From: Shewanella denitrificans OS217
GTDB lineage: Bacteria; Pseudomonadota; Gammaproteobacteria; Enterobacterales; Shewanellaceae
Direction: 5' to 3'
DNA length: 64,000 nucleotides
NCBI RefSeq assembly: GCF_000013765.1
Contig: NC_007954.1
Span: forward strand, 682,001-746,000
Shown here: piece by piece, positions 1 to 8,602 of the stretch
How the letters are laid out: the number at the start of each line of letters is the position of its first letter
Numbering within the stretch: position 1 is the first letter of the stretch
Notes under the pieces: generated by a model
Databases searched by the model: none
Told to the model about the DNA's origin: nothing
The model's input: only the letters and a program-made list of their open reading frames with translations
Position numbers and translations under genes: made by a program

Positions 1-1
1 T

Positions 2-103
2 GACCTCAAGAAGTTATTGCGTTTCCTAGATGAAGACTATTACAAATCTCCACTATCTAAAACAAACTTTATTACTAACTCTAAAAGAGTCCTTGGAAAC
101 TAA
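2..103 (+). CDS. C-terminal end of an unidentified small protein (partial, possible integron cassette ORF)
   Basis: An open frame enters the window at base 2 and stops at TAA 101-103, giving 33 codons that end in RVLGN. I do not recognise the protein. Its stop lies only four bases before an attC-like hairpin (108-204), the spacing usual for the ORF of an integron gene cassette. The start lies upstream of the window, so family and length cannot be judged. Confidence 0.35.
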   Translation, partial: DLKKLLRFLDEDYYKSPLSKTNFITNSKRVLGN

Positions 104-107
104 ATTC

Positions 108-204
108 GGCTAACAAGTCAAAGCACGCGGACTTGGTAAAGCTGTCATCAATTTTGTTCCAAAATTGCCGCAAACTTGACCAAGCCGGTGTTTGAGGCGT
201 TACC
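108..204 (+). other. attC-like recombination site (integron cassette)
   Basis: The left part (GGCTAACAAGTCAAAGCACG, then GGACTTGG) pairs with the right part read in reverse complement (GGTAACGCCTCAAACACCGG, then CTTGG) over about 30 bases with scattered mismatches. The arms are separated by about 35 bases. An imperfect long hairpin with TAAC at one end and GCGTTA at the other, directly after an ORF stop, is the architecture of attC sites. No integrase or second attC is visible in the window, so this could be a lone or remnant cassette. Confidence 0.5.
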
Positions 205-272
205 CATAGAAAATTTAACCTGAAACTCATGAATTAGAATTAATGGTCTAACTCGGAAATGTCCAAAAATGA

Positions 273-300
273 GCCAGTGAATCACTCTGGCCCAGACTGA
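273..300 (+). repeat. 28-base palindromic repeat, copy 1
   Basis: This stretch starting GCCAGTGAATCACTCTGGC recurs with one change at 2103-2130. The core AGTGA-A-TCACT is an inverted repeat. The two copies bracket the disrupted membrane-protein gene and its insertion sequence. Function unknown. Confidence 0.6.
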
Positions 301-513
301 ATAACGGGCACAATTATCTGCCACTGTATACTTGTTCTGTAGGTTTTCATCACCCGCTCCGAATTTTTCATTGAGCAGGTATTTTCAAGCAACCTAAATA
401 TCAATGCTAGGTGTGGTTCGCTAGGCGGATTGTCTACTGAATACTATCTCCGTCAAATTTTCTTTGCAGCGTTATTCTCTGCATTTATTTTATACGTTGT
501 AGCTCAGGGGGAA

Positions 514-1759
514 GGGCCAAGGCCAGATCGTGAACGTTATTTGAGCGATTTAAGAAGAATATTGACCTGATCACGTGCTTGTGATCTTATACTCCTTTTT
601 CAGGAGTCAGCTCATGTATATCGAATCATTCAAGCAGCATTTTAGTGCCATTGACGACCATCGCCAAAGTGCAAAAGTTACCTATCCCCTGTTCGATGTA
701 CTGTTCGGTTCGCTGTGCGCTGTTATTGCGAGTTCCAATGGCTGGTTCGAGATCCGAGAATACATTCTTGGTCACCATTCTTGGTTCAAAAAACAAAAAA
801 TGTTCATCGATGGGATCCCTGCTGACGATACCATTGCCAGGATAGTTTCTATGATTGATCCTGATAGCTTTAATGCCTGTTTTCTTGCATGGATGAAGTC
901 AGTTCACCAGCTGACTAATGGAGAAGTCATTGCGATTGATGGAAAGACGCTACGTGGTTCATATAATCGTGATGATCGAAGCAGCACTATCCACATGATA
1001 AGTGCCTATGCTTCAGCGAATAAGCTGGTACTGGGTCAATTAAAAGCAGAGCAAAAAAGTAATGAAATCACAGCCATTCCAACCCTATTAAAAATGCTAG
1101 ACCTGCGCGGAGCGCTAGTGACAATCGATGCTATGGGCTGTCAAACGGCTATTGCTACAACGATTATCGACAAAGGTGGTGACTACCTACTGGCGGTAAA
1201 AAACAATCAAGGCAACTTAGCTAAAGCGGTAAATAAAGCCTTTAGTCCGCATCGTTCAGCTGGCTTAAGTGATGACCATGTCAATATAGAAAAAAGCCAT
1301 GGTCGTATTGAAAACCGAACCTGCTATGTGCTGAGTTCTGCTGCACTTGACGGTGATTTTACACATTGGGAAGCACTCAAATCCATCGTTATGGTTGAAA
1401 GCTTTAGGGCTGTTAAAGGTAAGACGGCGAGCCTTGAATATCGTTACTATATCAGTTCGAAAGTGTTATCAGCAGAGCAAGCCTTAAGTGCGACTCGCGA
1501 ACATTGGGGGATCGAGTCAATGCACTGGGTCTTGGATGTCAGCATGAACGAAGATGAATGCCAGATCTACAAAAATAACGGCGCTGAAAATCTCGCTTAC
1601 TTAAGGCACATGTCGCTAAACATGCTGCAAAAAGAACCGACAAAGCTCAGTATTGTTGGTAAACGAAAGCGTTGTTTAATGAATCCAGCATTTCTGGAGA
1701 AGGTGTTAATCGCTGGATTATGCGCACCGACTAAATAATGAACACTCATGCGGTTGCCC
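514..1759 (+). mobile_element. ISAs1-family insertion sequence, about 1.25 kb
   Basis: The element carries one transposase gene. The octamer AGGGGGAA lies on both sides (506-513 and 1760-1767) and is read as the target duplication; 8 bp fits the family. The ends are GGGCCAAGG on the left and GGGCAACCG on the right (read inward), an imperfect inverted pair that continues into GTT-ATT blocks. Removing the element restores the frame of the gene it entered, which supports these ends to within a few bases. Confidence 0.75.
614..1738 (+). CDS. ISAs1-family (DDE) transposase
   Basis: Transposase of about 374 residues that would cut and rejoin the ends of its own insertion sequence. Family features seen: an N-terminal segment with DDHRQ (the ISAs1 / E. 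coli H-repeat protein hallmark), IAIDGKTLRGS carrying the first catalytic Asp, TIDAMGCQ with the second, and REHWGIE with the late Glu. Length agrees with intact family members and no frameshift is visible, so it may be active. The start chosen is ATG 614, which follows CAGGAGT; the frame itself opens earlier at GTG 575. It is the only recognisable transposase in the window. Confidence 0.93.
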   Translation: MYIESFKQHFSAIDDHRQSAKVTYPLFDVLFGSLCAVIASSNGWFEIREYILGHHSWFKKQKMFIDGIPADDTIARIVSMIDPDSFNACFLAWMKSVHQLTNGEVIAIDGKTLRGSYNRDDRSSTIHMISAYASANKLVLGQLKAEQKSNEITAIPTLLKMLDLRGALVTIDAMGCQTAIATTIIDKGGDYLLAVKNNQGNLAKAVNKAFSPHRSAGLSDDHVNIEKSHGRIENRTCYVLSSAALDGDFTHWEALKSIVMVESFRAVKGKTASLEYRYYISSKVLSAEQALSATREHWGIESMHWVLDVSMNEDECQIYKNNGAENLAYLRHMSLNMLQKEPTKLSIVGKRKRCLMNPAFLEKVLIAGLCAPTK

Positions 1760-2102
1760 AGGGGGAAGGGCCTATCCAGTATGGGTTTATTGGTTTGCTA
1801 ATAGCTAATACTTTACTCTATCCATACTCAAGATTCGTGTATGAAAATGTGGTTGGCTTCATACTCGGAAGGCAGGTGTTTTTTGTAAACGCCATTTTTA
1901 TGCTAGTTGTTAAATTGTTTACAATGGCACTTTGCTGGTGCTTGGCAATATTTATTGCTCCTATAGGCTTGTTGTACCTATATTTCCGCAACAGTAAATG
2001 ACCCTGATAGAGTGTAAACTCGTGGTGTAGTTGACATTAAATTTGGCCACTTGATAAGGAATGGTATGATCCCATTTATTATCAATATCAGCCCTAAATT
2101 GT

Positions 2103-2130
2103 GCCAGTGAATCACTCTGGCTCAGACTGA
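2103..2130 (+). repeat. 28-base palindromic repeat, copy 2
   Basis: Second copy of the 273-300 repeat, with one substitution, in the same orientation. It sits just upstream of a strong hairpin terminator. Confidence 0.6.
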
Positions 2131-2157
2131 TTCACGCCATCCGCTAAAACCCGCCCT

Positions 2158-2193
2158 ATCGCCCCGTTTGCAGCTGTTCTGGGGCGATTTTTT
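2158..2193 (+). terminator. Rho-independent terminator
   Basis: ATCGCCCC pairs with GGGGCGAT across a 15-base loop and is followed by a run of T. It lies 160 bases after the disrupted membrane-protein gene on the same strand. Confidence 0.7.
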
Positions 2194-2384
2194 CCCTTAA
2201 GATGAATCAGATCTCTAGAGAATTGATTCATGTCCCTGTTATGCCGATTCCGACTGGTGATATCGAGTGTTGGTTAGTTTGCAACCAAACGAAGCATTAC
2301 TATTAGAATAGCTAATCCGAATCTGGCTAATAAGAGTGAATTATCTAACAATGTTTTGTCCAAAAGTGTGTCAGTAAGATGTCC

Positions 2385-2870
2385 AAACTTCGTTTGGATT
2401 TACGTCGTGGGTCTTCAACCCACACCCGACCAAGGGGGAAAGATCAACAGCAATCCCTCCCCCTTGGAGCTCCCTCCGTGCCGCCCCGACGAAGTTGTTA
2501 TTCCTTATATTCGCGTAAAAATGCCTAACGGCTCGACAGCACTTCCCTGTGCTAACGCGCCTTAACCATCATCCTTGATGGTTACACGGTATTTTTACGT
2601 GAATATTTCGGCAACTTCGAGGGGGAGTTTGGTGCAACCTGTGAGTAGGGTGTTAATTCAAGGCTTGGTATTTTTCAGCCCTTGAGAGCTGAAGGGCAAC
2701 ACTGAGGTTGAAAAGGCGAACCATGGCAATTTGCGAGACGACCGTCTATCCCATGGACGGGATGTTCGAGCATCCAAGGACGGACTTGCTGCGTGTCGTT
2801 GAGTAAATGCCATGGCGAGCCTGTATGGCAGAGTTTATGTAAAATAGTTTATGTCCAAAAGTGCGTTAGA
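2385..2870 (+). repeat. Structured interspersed repeat, copy A
   Basis: About 480 bases made of nested hairpins. They include GTGGGT/ACCCAC near 2408, CCAAGGGGGA/TCCCCCTTGG at 2430-2467, AACCATCA/TTGATGGTT near 2567 and a long ATTCGCGTAAAAAT/ATTTTTACGTGAAT pair. The second half contains GCGAGACGACCGTC and GTTGAGTAAATGCCATGGCG. Both halves recur in reverse orientation at 51040-51850, and the second half is partly present at 63690-63800. It is read as non-coding; a short ORF across it is only a by-product. The rest of 2002-3060 shows nothing else recognisable. Confidence 0.7.
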
Positions 2871-3060
2871 AAGTGATCAAACTTTTTATAAGAAAATGAC
2901 ATTCGTGCTCAGATAAACCATCAAACTAAATTATGGTCATACAAGGGGTTACAGGTGTCGCTGTTTCTTGGCGTGCAGTTATTGGGGGGCCGTTAATAAG
3001 TGACTGTTCGGCAATTTAAGGCTCAAATACAGTGTGTATTAGCGCTCATCTAACGCTTAT

Positions 3061-5205
3061 TTAGCGCTCATTTCTTGGTGGTTCGAAGATGGTCTGACTG
3101 AGATCGCTGTGAAGCACGCTTATCTGTTTGGGGGCGCCGTTTTCGGCCAAGGTTAATATGCCTAAACCGCTGCGATTAACGAGGCGCTGGCTGCTATGGC
3201 CGTTGGGGCGGCGGCCACGAATGAGCATGCGTTTACGCTTAGTGAACCAGTTGAGTGGTGAAAAATGACCATAAAGCCAGCCATTGAGTTTATCAAACCA
3301 GGGTAACAACTTTTCGGGAAACTGATTCTTAATGCCGCTGCAGGTGATTTGGTAAATATGCGGGCTGCCGTGGCGAAAGCGAATGCGAATATCGTAGCTA
3401 AATGAGTAGTGCACATCCCCAGATAAGATCACAAATTGCTGCGGTGTCTTGCGGTGCATAAAGATGCTCAGCAGTGCATTGGCGGCCCCAGGGTGCGCCA
3501 TCCAATTTTCCGCATCCACTAACAGCGAGCCGCCGATTAAGGTGGCTGTGCGCTGAATCGCTTCAATAAACTTAACCCCAAAGATGGGGGCGGGGGAGAC
3601 GATAATCACCTTGTCTTGGTCGATAAGCTCTTGCTGTAAATCCATCAAGGCTTCCCAGTCCATCAAGCCTGAAGGTTTGGCTAAGTTGGATTCGCTGCGC
3701 CAACGGCGGGTGCGGGTATCGAGCACCACGACTTTAGGGGAGGTGGCTAGGCTGTAATGCCAATGCTCAAATTTGAGCAAGGCTTGAATAAGCACATCTT
3801 GTGGCCCAACTGTCTCATCTGCTTTCTCAGCAGCAGTCTCACCTGCTGTCTTAACTGCAGTCTTACCAGGGGTATTCTCACTCGCAACCTCAGCAGCATT
3901 CTGATCTGTGCACGCTGCATCGATTGAATGGCTGTTAGTGTTGATTGTCAGCGTGTTAGCTTGGCTAAACAGCTTATGTATCAAGGGCAGCAGTTCAAGC
4001 TTGAACTTGTCTGGGTTATTGCCAAGGCCTTGAAACAGGGTGTAGCCAATTAGGGCATTGCCTATGATGCGCTTGGAGAAGGCATGGCCATAGGCGGCCT
4101 CTTCCCAACGGGCGGTGAGGTTCCAGTCATCGGTCACATCATGATCGTCAAACATCATATACGTCGGCAGATGGGCCAGTAAACGCCTCACTTGACCGAG
4201 TCCCTCTACAAATACCATCAAGTACTGATATTGCTTATTCCAGCGCTGGCTAGCTAACTTGTTAAGCTCAGTGGCATGCTGCGGAATATCGACACATTGC
4301 CACAAGCTGGGCGACCAGGTCAGCAGGTAGAGGGCGATGACTTCAGCAAGACTGAGTAAGTGGTTTTCCGCCATGGAGGAGGTAAAAATTGGGTGGTTGC
4401 GATACCAACGCCACAAGGCGGTTTTAGCGGGATATTGAGTGTGCGGCAATAACTTATTATGGCGCTGATACATGGAGCCTGGGTTGTAATCTAACGCCTC
4501 ACTGTCGGCTATTTTCGCTCCTTCGAAGCACTCTTGTTTTAGTCCCAGTAGGGTGATGACTTGGCCTATGGCAAAGAGCATGGGGCCTGAGACATCATCC
4601 ACATAGACTTGATCGCCACTTAACATGAGTAGGCTTGGTCTGGCTTCAAGGCTTAAGTCTTGACTCAGGCGGGTGTCGGCAGCTTTTAGCGCATCATCGC
4701 TGTGATGGTGGGGGTTACGGCAAGAGCCATGAAGCATGTCAACTATGTCTGGCTTGATATAAAATACCGGCCCGTTTGCCGAGTTAGCTAACGCTTTAGT
4801 TGATTGCGCTTTGTTGACTGTGTCTGTGCCGTCTACTTCTGTGCCATCTGCGTTGGCAGGCTCAGTGGTGGGGGGGATTTGGGCAGCATAGGTTAACTCG
4901 CTAATAGAGGCGAACACGTCTGAATGACCATTAGCGCTTAAATGATAGCTAATCCCTTGATTGCTCGGGAGCAAGTCTGTTTGCGTTAGGTGCAGCAAGT
5001 AGTAAAACGCTTTATCGCCTAAGGCAAATTCTTGTAAATGCTCAGAGGTTAATGAATGCTGCTTGGCTGCCAGGGTGAGCTTAAGCTCAGTCAAAGGCTC
5101 ACGGCTTACCCAGCACAAGGTGAAATTATCATTATCACAGTGGCGCAGAAAAGGGCCGGCTAAGATCAAAGGTAAGTCAGCTGTCATAGGATCGCTTATA
5201 AGCAC
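3061..5205 (-). CDS. PhoD-like metallophosphatase family protein
   Basis: A 714-residue protein of the PhoD-like phosphatase (calcineurin-like metallo-hydrolase) fold; members hydrolyse phosphate esters using a binuclear metal centre. Visible signature blocks: HGSCRNPHH, SGDQVYVDD, MMFDDHDVTDDWN and LSGDVHYSFSY, which supply the Asp/His/Asn metal ligands, and a terminal CSGIKNQFP segment. No signal peptide is seen, unlike classical secreted PhoD, so it is probably cytosolic. Residues around 440-470 form a low-complexity Ala/Thr/Glu-rich insert (AGETAAEKADET type) that looks like a linker. It is a single gene with 347 bases of non-coding DNA upstream. Substrate unknown. Confidence 0.85.
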   Translation of the reverse strand: MLISDPMTADLPLILAGPFLRHCDNDNFTLCWVSREPLTELKLTLAAKQHSLTSEHLQEFALGDKAFYYLLHLTQTDLLPSNQGISYHLSANGHSDVFASISELTYAAQIPPTTEPANADGTEVDGTDTVNKAQSTKALANSANGPVFYIKPDIVDMLHGSCRNPHHHSDDALKAADTRLSQDLSLEARPSLLMLSGDQVYVDDVSGPMLFAIGQVITLLGLKQECFEGAKIADSEALDYNPGSMYQRHNKLLPHTQYPAKTALWRWYRNHPIFTSSMAENHLLSLAEVIALYLLTWSPSLWQCVDIPQHATELNKLASQRWNKQYQYLMVFVEGLGQVRRLLAHLPTYMMFDDHDVTDDWNLTARWEEAAYGHAFSKRIIGNALIGYTLFQGLGNNPDKFKLELLPLIHKLFSQANTLTINTNSHSIDAACTDQNAAEVASENTPGKTAVKTAGETAAEKADETVGPQDVLIQALLKFEHWHYSLATSPKVVVLDTRTRRWRSESNLAKPSGLMDWEALMDLQQELIDQDKVIIVSPAPIFGVKFIEAIQRTATLIGGSLLVDAENWMAHPGAANALLSIFMHRKTPQQFVILSGDVHYSFSYDIRIRFRHGSPHIYQITCSGIKNQFPEKLLPWFDKLNGWLYGHFSPLNWFTKRKRMLIRGRRPNGHSSQRLVNRSGLGILTLAENGAPKQISVLHSDLSQTIFEPPRNER

Positions 5206-5398
5206 TCAGGTTTTGGGTGTAATGTAAGTTTCTAGCGTTTAAGGTTAATTACCTATGGCCTTGGCTTAAGTTACAATAAATGATAAGGGTAAACATCTCA
5301 TCTAGGTTTGCCAAGCCATAATTATTTCAAGCTGTGAACCATCAGTTGTCGTGGGTTAGGCCGACACTTAGGCTTAACGTGAAAACGCGGGGGGGAGC

Positions 5399-5480
5399 CA
5401 CGTCAGCTTATATGCTGATGTGGCGGTTAATGTGTGATTTTGATAGCGGAACAGCAAACCTAGGCTTGCTGTTTTTTTGG
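5399..5480 (+). ncRNA. Two hairpins ending in a terminator; possible small RNA or leader
   Basis: In the 347-base gap 5206-5552 two hairpins follow each other. The first is TCAGC-TTATA-TGCTGA inside CA..TG flanks (5399-5423). The second, AACAGCAA-ACCTAGGC-TTGCTGTT, is followed by seven T (5450-5480). No plus-strand gene lies upstream to be terminated, so this may be the 3' part of a small RNA or an attenuator ahead of the sensor kinase gene. No conserved family was recognised. Confidence 0.3.
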
Positions 5481-5552
5481 GGACTGCTAGGGTGAGGCGT
5501 GAAAATGTATCCATAGCTATTTTAGTAATAGATCTTCAAGCATATATGAACA

Positions 5553-6941
5553 ATGAAGGAAGCCAGTATTTTGTCTAAGCGTGAAGCTTCAGCGGTGAAA
5601 ATGTTAAGCCGAGGGCTAGGCTCAGCGGATCAACTCGCCTTGCTCAGAGCCTTAGGTTGGTTGCTGCAACTATTACTGACCTTAGTGGGCGAGCAAGCCT
5701 TTGGCTTAAGCCTGCAATTAACCCCGTTAACTTGGGTGCTTGGCTTAGCGTTTGGCTATTTGCTGGTAACGCTTTGGTATCGCAAAGGGTTATTTTTACA
5801 CGAGACAGGGCTGTTTTCAGTATTACTGATAGACACCTTATTGTGGACGGCTTGGCTGTATTTTTCGGGCGGCGCCACTAACGCTTTTATTTCATTGCTG
5901 CTATTACCTATCGCCCTGGCGGCTGTGACCTTGCCCTTGTGGGCGGCGTGGAGCCTGACGGCATTATCGACCTTAGCCTATAGTTTGATGATTTTTTTTG
6001 TGCCAAGTTTTGATACTGGAGGCGCGCCGAGCACAAGTGAACATGCCGCCATGGGGCATGAGATGATGGCACACATGGCCCATGGCACCATGGACATGGG
6101 CTCTCATTATGTAGGCATGTGGCTTAATTTTGTGGTGTCGGCACTGGCATTAACCACCAGCGTCGCCTTGATAGCAAGGCGGATGCGCAAACAAGATGCC
6201 GAGCTTGCCTATCACAGGGAAGCGCAGTTGACTCAAGAGCAGCTGCTCGCTTTAGGCACTGCCTCGGCGCAGATGGCCCACCAATTAGCAACGCCGCTTT
6301 CAAGCTTACGGCTATTGCTGGATGAAGCTAAAGAAAGCCCCCAAGCGCTGGCTTATCAAACTCAGACGGCTGAAGAAATGGATCTTGCCCTTGGGCGCTG
6401 TGAGCACACGCTTAAAGAATTACGCTTAGCCACAGAAAACATACGCTCTCAGCATATGGCCAAGCAGAACTTGGCTGACTTAATTAACGCCTTGCAGCAC
6501 AGTTGTTTGCTGTTTATGCCGCAGGCGAAAATCAGCTGGCCTGATACTTTGTCCTCAGGGTTAGCTGCAATCGAGCTCAATACCGATCCCAGTGTGGTGC
6601 CGGCTTTGATGGCCCTCATAGACAATGGCCTCAGGGCGAGCATGGACAATATTCAACAGCCAAAAGTGAGCATCACTGTGGCGTTACAGGCTGCGGGGCA
6701 AGGCATAGGTTTGCGTATTCGCGACTTTGGCCAAGGCATAGCGCCGGCACTCTTGGCGCAACTGGGCAACCGCTTAGTGCAAAGCCCTAAGGGTTTGGGG
6801 GCCGCGTTATTACTTAGTCATGCAAGCATAGAGCGTTTGGGCGGGCAATTGATTTTGGCTCAGCATCCACAGGGCGGCACGGTCGCCGAAGTGCGTTTGC
6901 CCACAGTAAATAGCGAAACAGGAACAAAAAGGACAGCATGA
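5553..6941 (+). CDS. RegB/PrrB-like redox sensor histidine kinase
   Basis: Membrane sensor kinase, 462 residues. Residues 30-205 contain about six hydrophobic segments. GGATNAF at 106-112 matches the GGxxNPF quinone-binding motif of RegB except for Ala in place of Pro. The H-box MAHQLATPLSS places the phosphorylated His at 243. Cys283 in GRCEHTL corresponds in position to the redox-active Cys of RegB. The ATP-binding part contains DNGLRASMDN (N-box) and RDFGQGI. A His/Met-rich stretch at 164-185 between membrane segments is unusual. It overlaps the next gene by 4 bases (ATGA), so kinase and regulator are co-translated. ATG 5553 lacks a clear ribosome site; TTG 5571, ten bases after AGGA, is an alternative start. 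Confidence 0.88.
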   Translation: MKEASILSKREASAVKMLSRGLGSADQLALLRALGWLLQLLLTLVGEQAFGLSLQLTPLTWVLGLAFGYLLVTLWYRKGLFLHETGLFSVLLIDTLLWTAWLYFSGGATNAFISLLLLPIALAAVTLPLWAAWSLTALSTLAYSLMIFFVPSFDTGGAPSTSEHAAMGHEMMAHMAHGTMDMGSHYVGMWLNFVVSALALTTSVALIARRMRKQDAELAYHREAQLTQEQLLALGTASAQMAHQLATPLSSLRLLLDEAKESPQALAYQTQTAEEMDLALGRCEHTLKELRLATENIRSQHMAKQNLADLINALQHSCLLFMPQAKISWPDTLSSGLAAIELNTDPSVVPALMALIDNGLRASMDNIQQPKVSITVALQAAGQGIGLRIRDFGQGIAPALLAQLGNRLVQSPKGLGAALLLSHASIERLGGQLILAQHPQGGTVAEVRLPTVNSETGTKRTA

Positions 6942-7489
6942 AAAGGTTACTCATTATTGAAGACGATCAAGGGCTTGCTGCCATCCTGAGCCGCCGTATG
7001 GCGCGCCATGGGTTTGAATGTCAGCTGAGTCATGATGCCAGTGACGCCCTATTAACCGCGCGCCATTTTCAGCCGAGCCATATCTTATTGGACATGAAGC
7101 TTGCAAAAGATAACGGTTTAAATCTCATTGTGCCACTGCGCAATCTGCTGCCCAAGACCATGATGGTGCTACTGACAGGCTATGCCAGTATAGCGACAGC
7201 CGTAGAGGCCATGCGTCTTGGGGCAAATAATTACCTTGCCAAACCTGTGGACACCCATACTTTACTTGCGGCACTGGACGTCAACAAGGATGCTATGCAA
7301 GGAGAGACTAAGTCAGATGAGCAGGATGACTTACCGCTAAATCCTAAGCGTTTGGAGTGGGAGCATATTCAGCAAGTGCTGAGCGCTAATCAAGGCAATG
7401 TCTCAGAAACCGCCAGACAGCTTGGGATGCACAGACGCACCTTGCAGCGCAAGTTACTGAAAAAACCTGTGTCTAGTCTATCCAATTGA
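6938..7489 (+). CDS. RegA/PrrA/ActR-type response regulator
   Basis: A 183-residue regulator: receiver domain (residues 1-120) with the acidic pair EDD at 8-10, phospho-acceptor Asp52 in HILLDMKL, LLTGYAS and LAKPVD, then a short Fis-type helix-turn-helix (GNVSETARQLGMHRRTLQRK). This short one-domain-plus-Fis form is typical of the RegA family, which controls energy and redox genes in response to RegB. It partners the kinase just upstream with a 4-base overlap. Target genes cannot be told from the sequence. Confidence 0.92.
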   Translation: MKRLLIIEDDQGLAAILSRRMARHGFECQLSHDASDALLTARHFQPSHILLDMKLAKDNGLNLIVPLRNLLPKTMMVLLTGYASIATAVEAMRLGANNYLAKPVDTHTLLAALDVNKDAMQGETKSDEQDDLPLNPKRLEWEHIQQVLSANQGNVSETARQLGMHRRTLQRKLLKKPVSSLSN

Positions 7490-7544
7490 TTTATAAGCTT
7501 GATATAAGTATGCTTTGGTTAAAAATTAGCTTGGAATAGCCACC

Positions 7545-8504
7545 ATGACCACAGCGTACCTGACAAGCATAAATGCCACAGATAAAAACAAAGTACTACA
7601 ACTCATGGAGGCGAGCCTTCAAGCTTATCAGGCCTTTAATACTCAAGACCCTATGGATTGTCAGCTTGATGGGTTAATCCCCCCACAAGGGTTTGAATAT
7701 GTCGATTATTGGACGGGTGTGGATGCCATTTTTAATCGAGATAAGACCTTAGAGTGTTATGGGGTGGTGTTTCGCACACTCAAGGCGCCCTTTAAGTATA
7801 TCTTTGCATTTAGGGGCACGGCCTCTTTCTTGGATGTGCTTGACGATTTAGGGACGGAGAAAAGATTATTTGTGCCCTTTGATGTGACTCAAGCTGTACC
7901 GGCCCAGGTTCAGGTGGAGTCAGGGTTCTTCGACGTCTATAGTGACAGTAAAAGCGACAGCCAAGCGCCAACCCCCTCAATGCAGCAGCAAGTCTTTAGT
8001 TTACTTGATAAATATAACGCATCGGATAAACCCATAGCAGAATTGTTAATCACGGGTCACAGCCTAGGATCAGCGTTAAGTGAGCTGTTCACCTTAGATG
8101 TGGCAGTGTCTCGGCCTAAGATTATGGCATCGAACATTAACTTTGCTTGTCCAAGAGTGGGCAACAGTGATTTTGTGCAGTTTTATATGCAGCAAGGGGC
8201 GCAGCAAGACCCCAGTCGCCAAACCCTTAGGGTGCAAAATACCTATGACAAGGTTCCCTGTGTTCCGCCCACATTGATGGGGTATCAGCATATTCCCCAC
8301 GCTCTCCTTATTGCCTTCCATAAAGACAGCTTATTGGGTAAGTTCGATTTTTTAGACAGCCATGCCTCTGCCAATTACAGCGCCGTGTTAATTGCGGCGG
8401 CAAAAAACCAGCAAGGTGTGTGTGTTGATGAGCGTTTGCCTGTAGGGGCGACAGACTTTATTAGCTCACAGGCCCCAAATCCGAACACCATAGGCTTGTT
8501 GTGA
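7545..8504 (+). CDS. Class 3 lipase (alpha/beta hydrolase) family protein
   Basis: A 319-residue lipase_3-like hydrolase, predicted to cleave acyl esters. The nucleophile elbow GHSLGSALSE puts catalytic Ser at 173. FRGTAS at 90-95 is the oxyanion-side block common in this family, and DKVP near residue 236 and H-rich segments follow as in fungal-type lipases (NFACPRVGNSDF is the usual core strand). No signal peptide is visible, so it is either cytosolic or exported by another route. It sits 55 bases after the response regulator on the same strand and ends at a bidirectional terminator. Confidence 0.85.
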   Translation: MTTAYLTSINATDKNKVLQLMEASLQAYQAFNTQDPMDCQLDGLIPPQGFEYVDYWTGVDAIFNRDKTLECYGVVFRTLKAPFKYIFAFRGTASFLDVLDDLGTEKRLFVPFDVTQAVPAQVQVESGFFDVYSDSKSDSQAPTPSMQQQVFSLLDKYNASDKPIAELLITGHSLGSALSELFTLDVAVSRPKIMASNINFACPRVGNSDFVQFYMQQGAQQDPSRQTLRVQNTYDKVPCVPPTLMGYQHIPHALLIAFHKDSLLGKFDFLDSHASANYSAVLIAAAKNQQGVCVDERLPVGATDFISSQAPNPNTIGLL

Positions 8505-8555
8505 CCGTATTAATTTCCGCTCAATGACTCGGTAATTACGTATTAATTAACGCAT

Positions 8556-8586
8556 AAAAAAAGTCGGCACTAGTGCCGACTTTTTT
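8556..8586. terminator. Bidirectional rho-independent terminator
   Basis: AGTCGGCACTAGTGCCGACT is a perfect palindrome with A-run before and T-run after, placed between the convergent lipase gene and the cytochrome pseudogene. Confidence 0.9.
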
Positions 8587-8602
8587 ATGCTAAAAGCGCG
8601 AA

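Larger units (their letters stand above)
430..2001 (+). pseudogene. Small integral membrane protein gene interrupted by an ISAs1-type element
   Basis: Joining 430-513 to 1768-2001 (removing the insertion and one copy of the 8-base duplication) restores one frame of about 107 codons. It probably starts at TTG 430 and ends at the TGA at 1999-2001. The reconstructed protein is very hydrophobic, with about three membrane segments, and reads VAQGEGPIQYG across the junction. The family is not recognised. The downstream part alone could be read as an 87-codon ORF starting at ATG 1738, but that start lies in the insertion sequence end and overlaps the transposase stop. I therefore read it as the broken 3' half. 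The 5' boundary is uncertain because no ATG with a good ribosome site is seen. Confidence 0.6.

Noticed and set aside
1738..2001. An independent 87-residue membrane protein gene after the transposase
   Set aside because: Its first codons are the insertion-sequence end; the frame continues the gene fragment left of the element.
2356..2565. A 69-codon ORF, with a similar ORF on the minus strand at 51585-51821
   Set aside because: The similarity exists because both lie in the same structured repeat; hairpin arms dominate the composition, the ends differ, and no ribosome site or family is seen.
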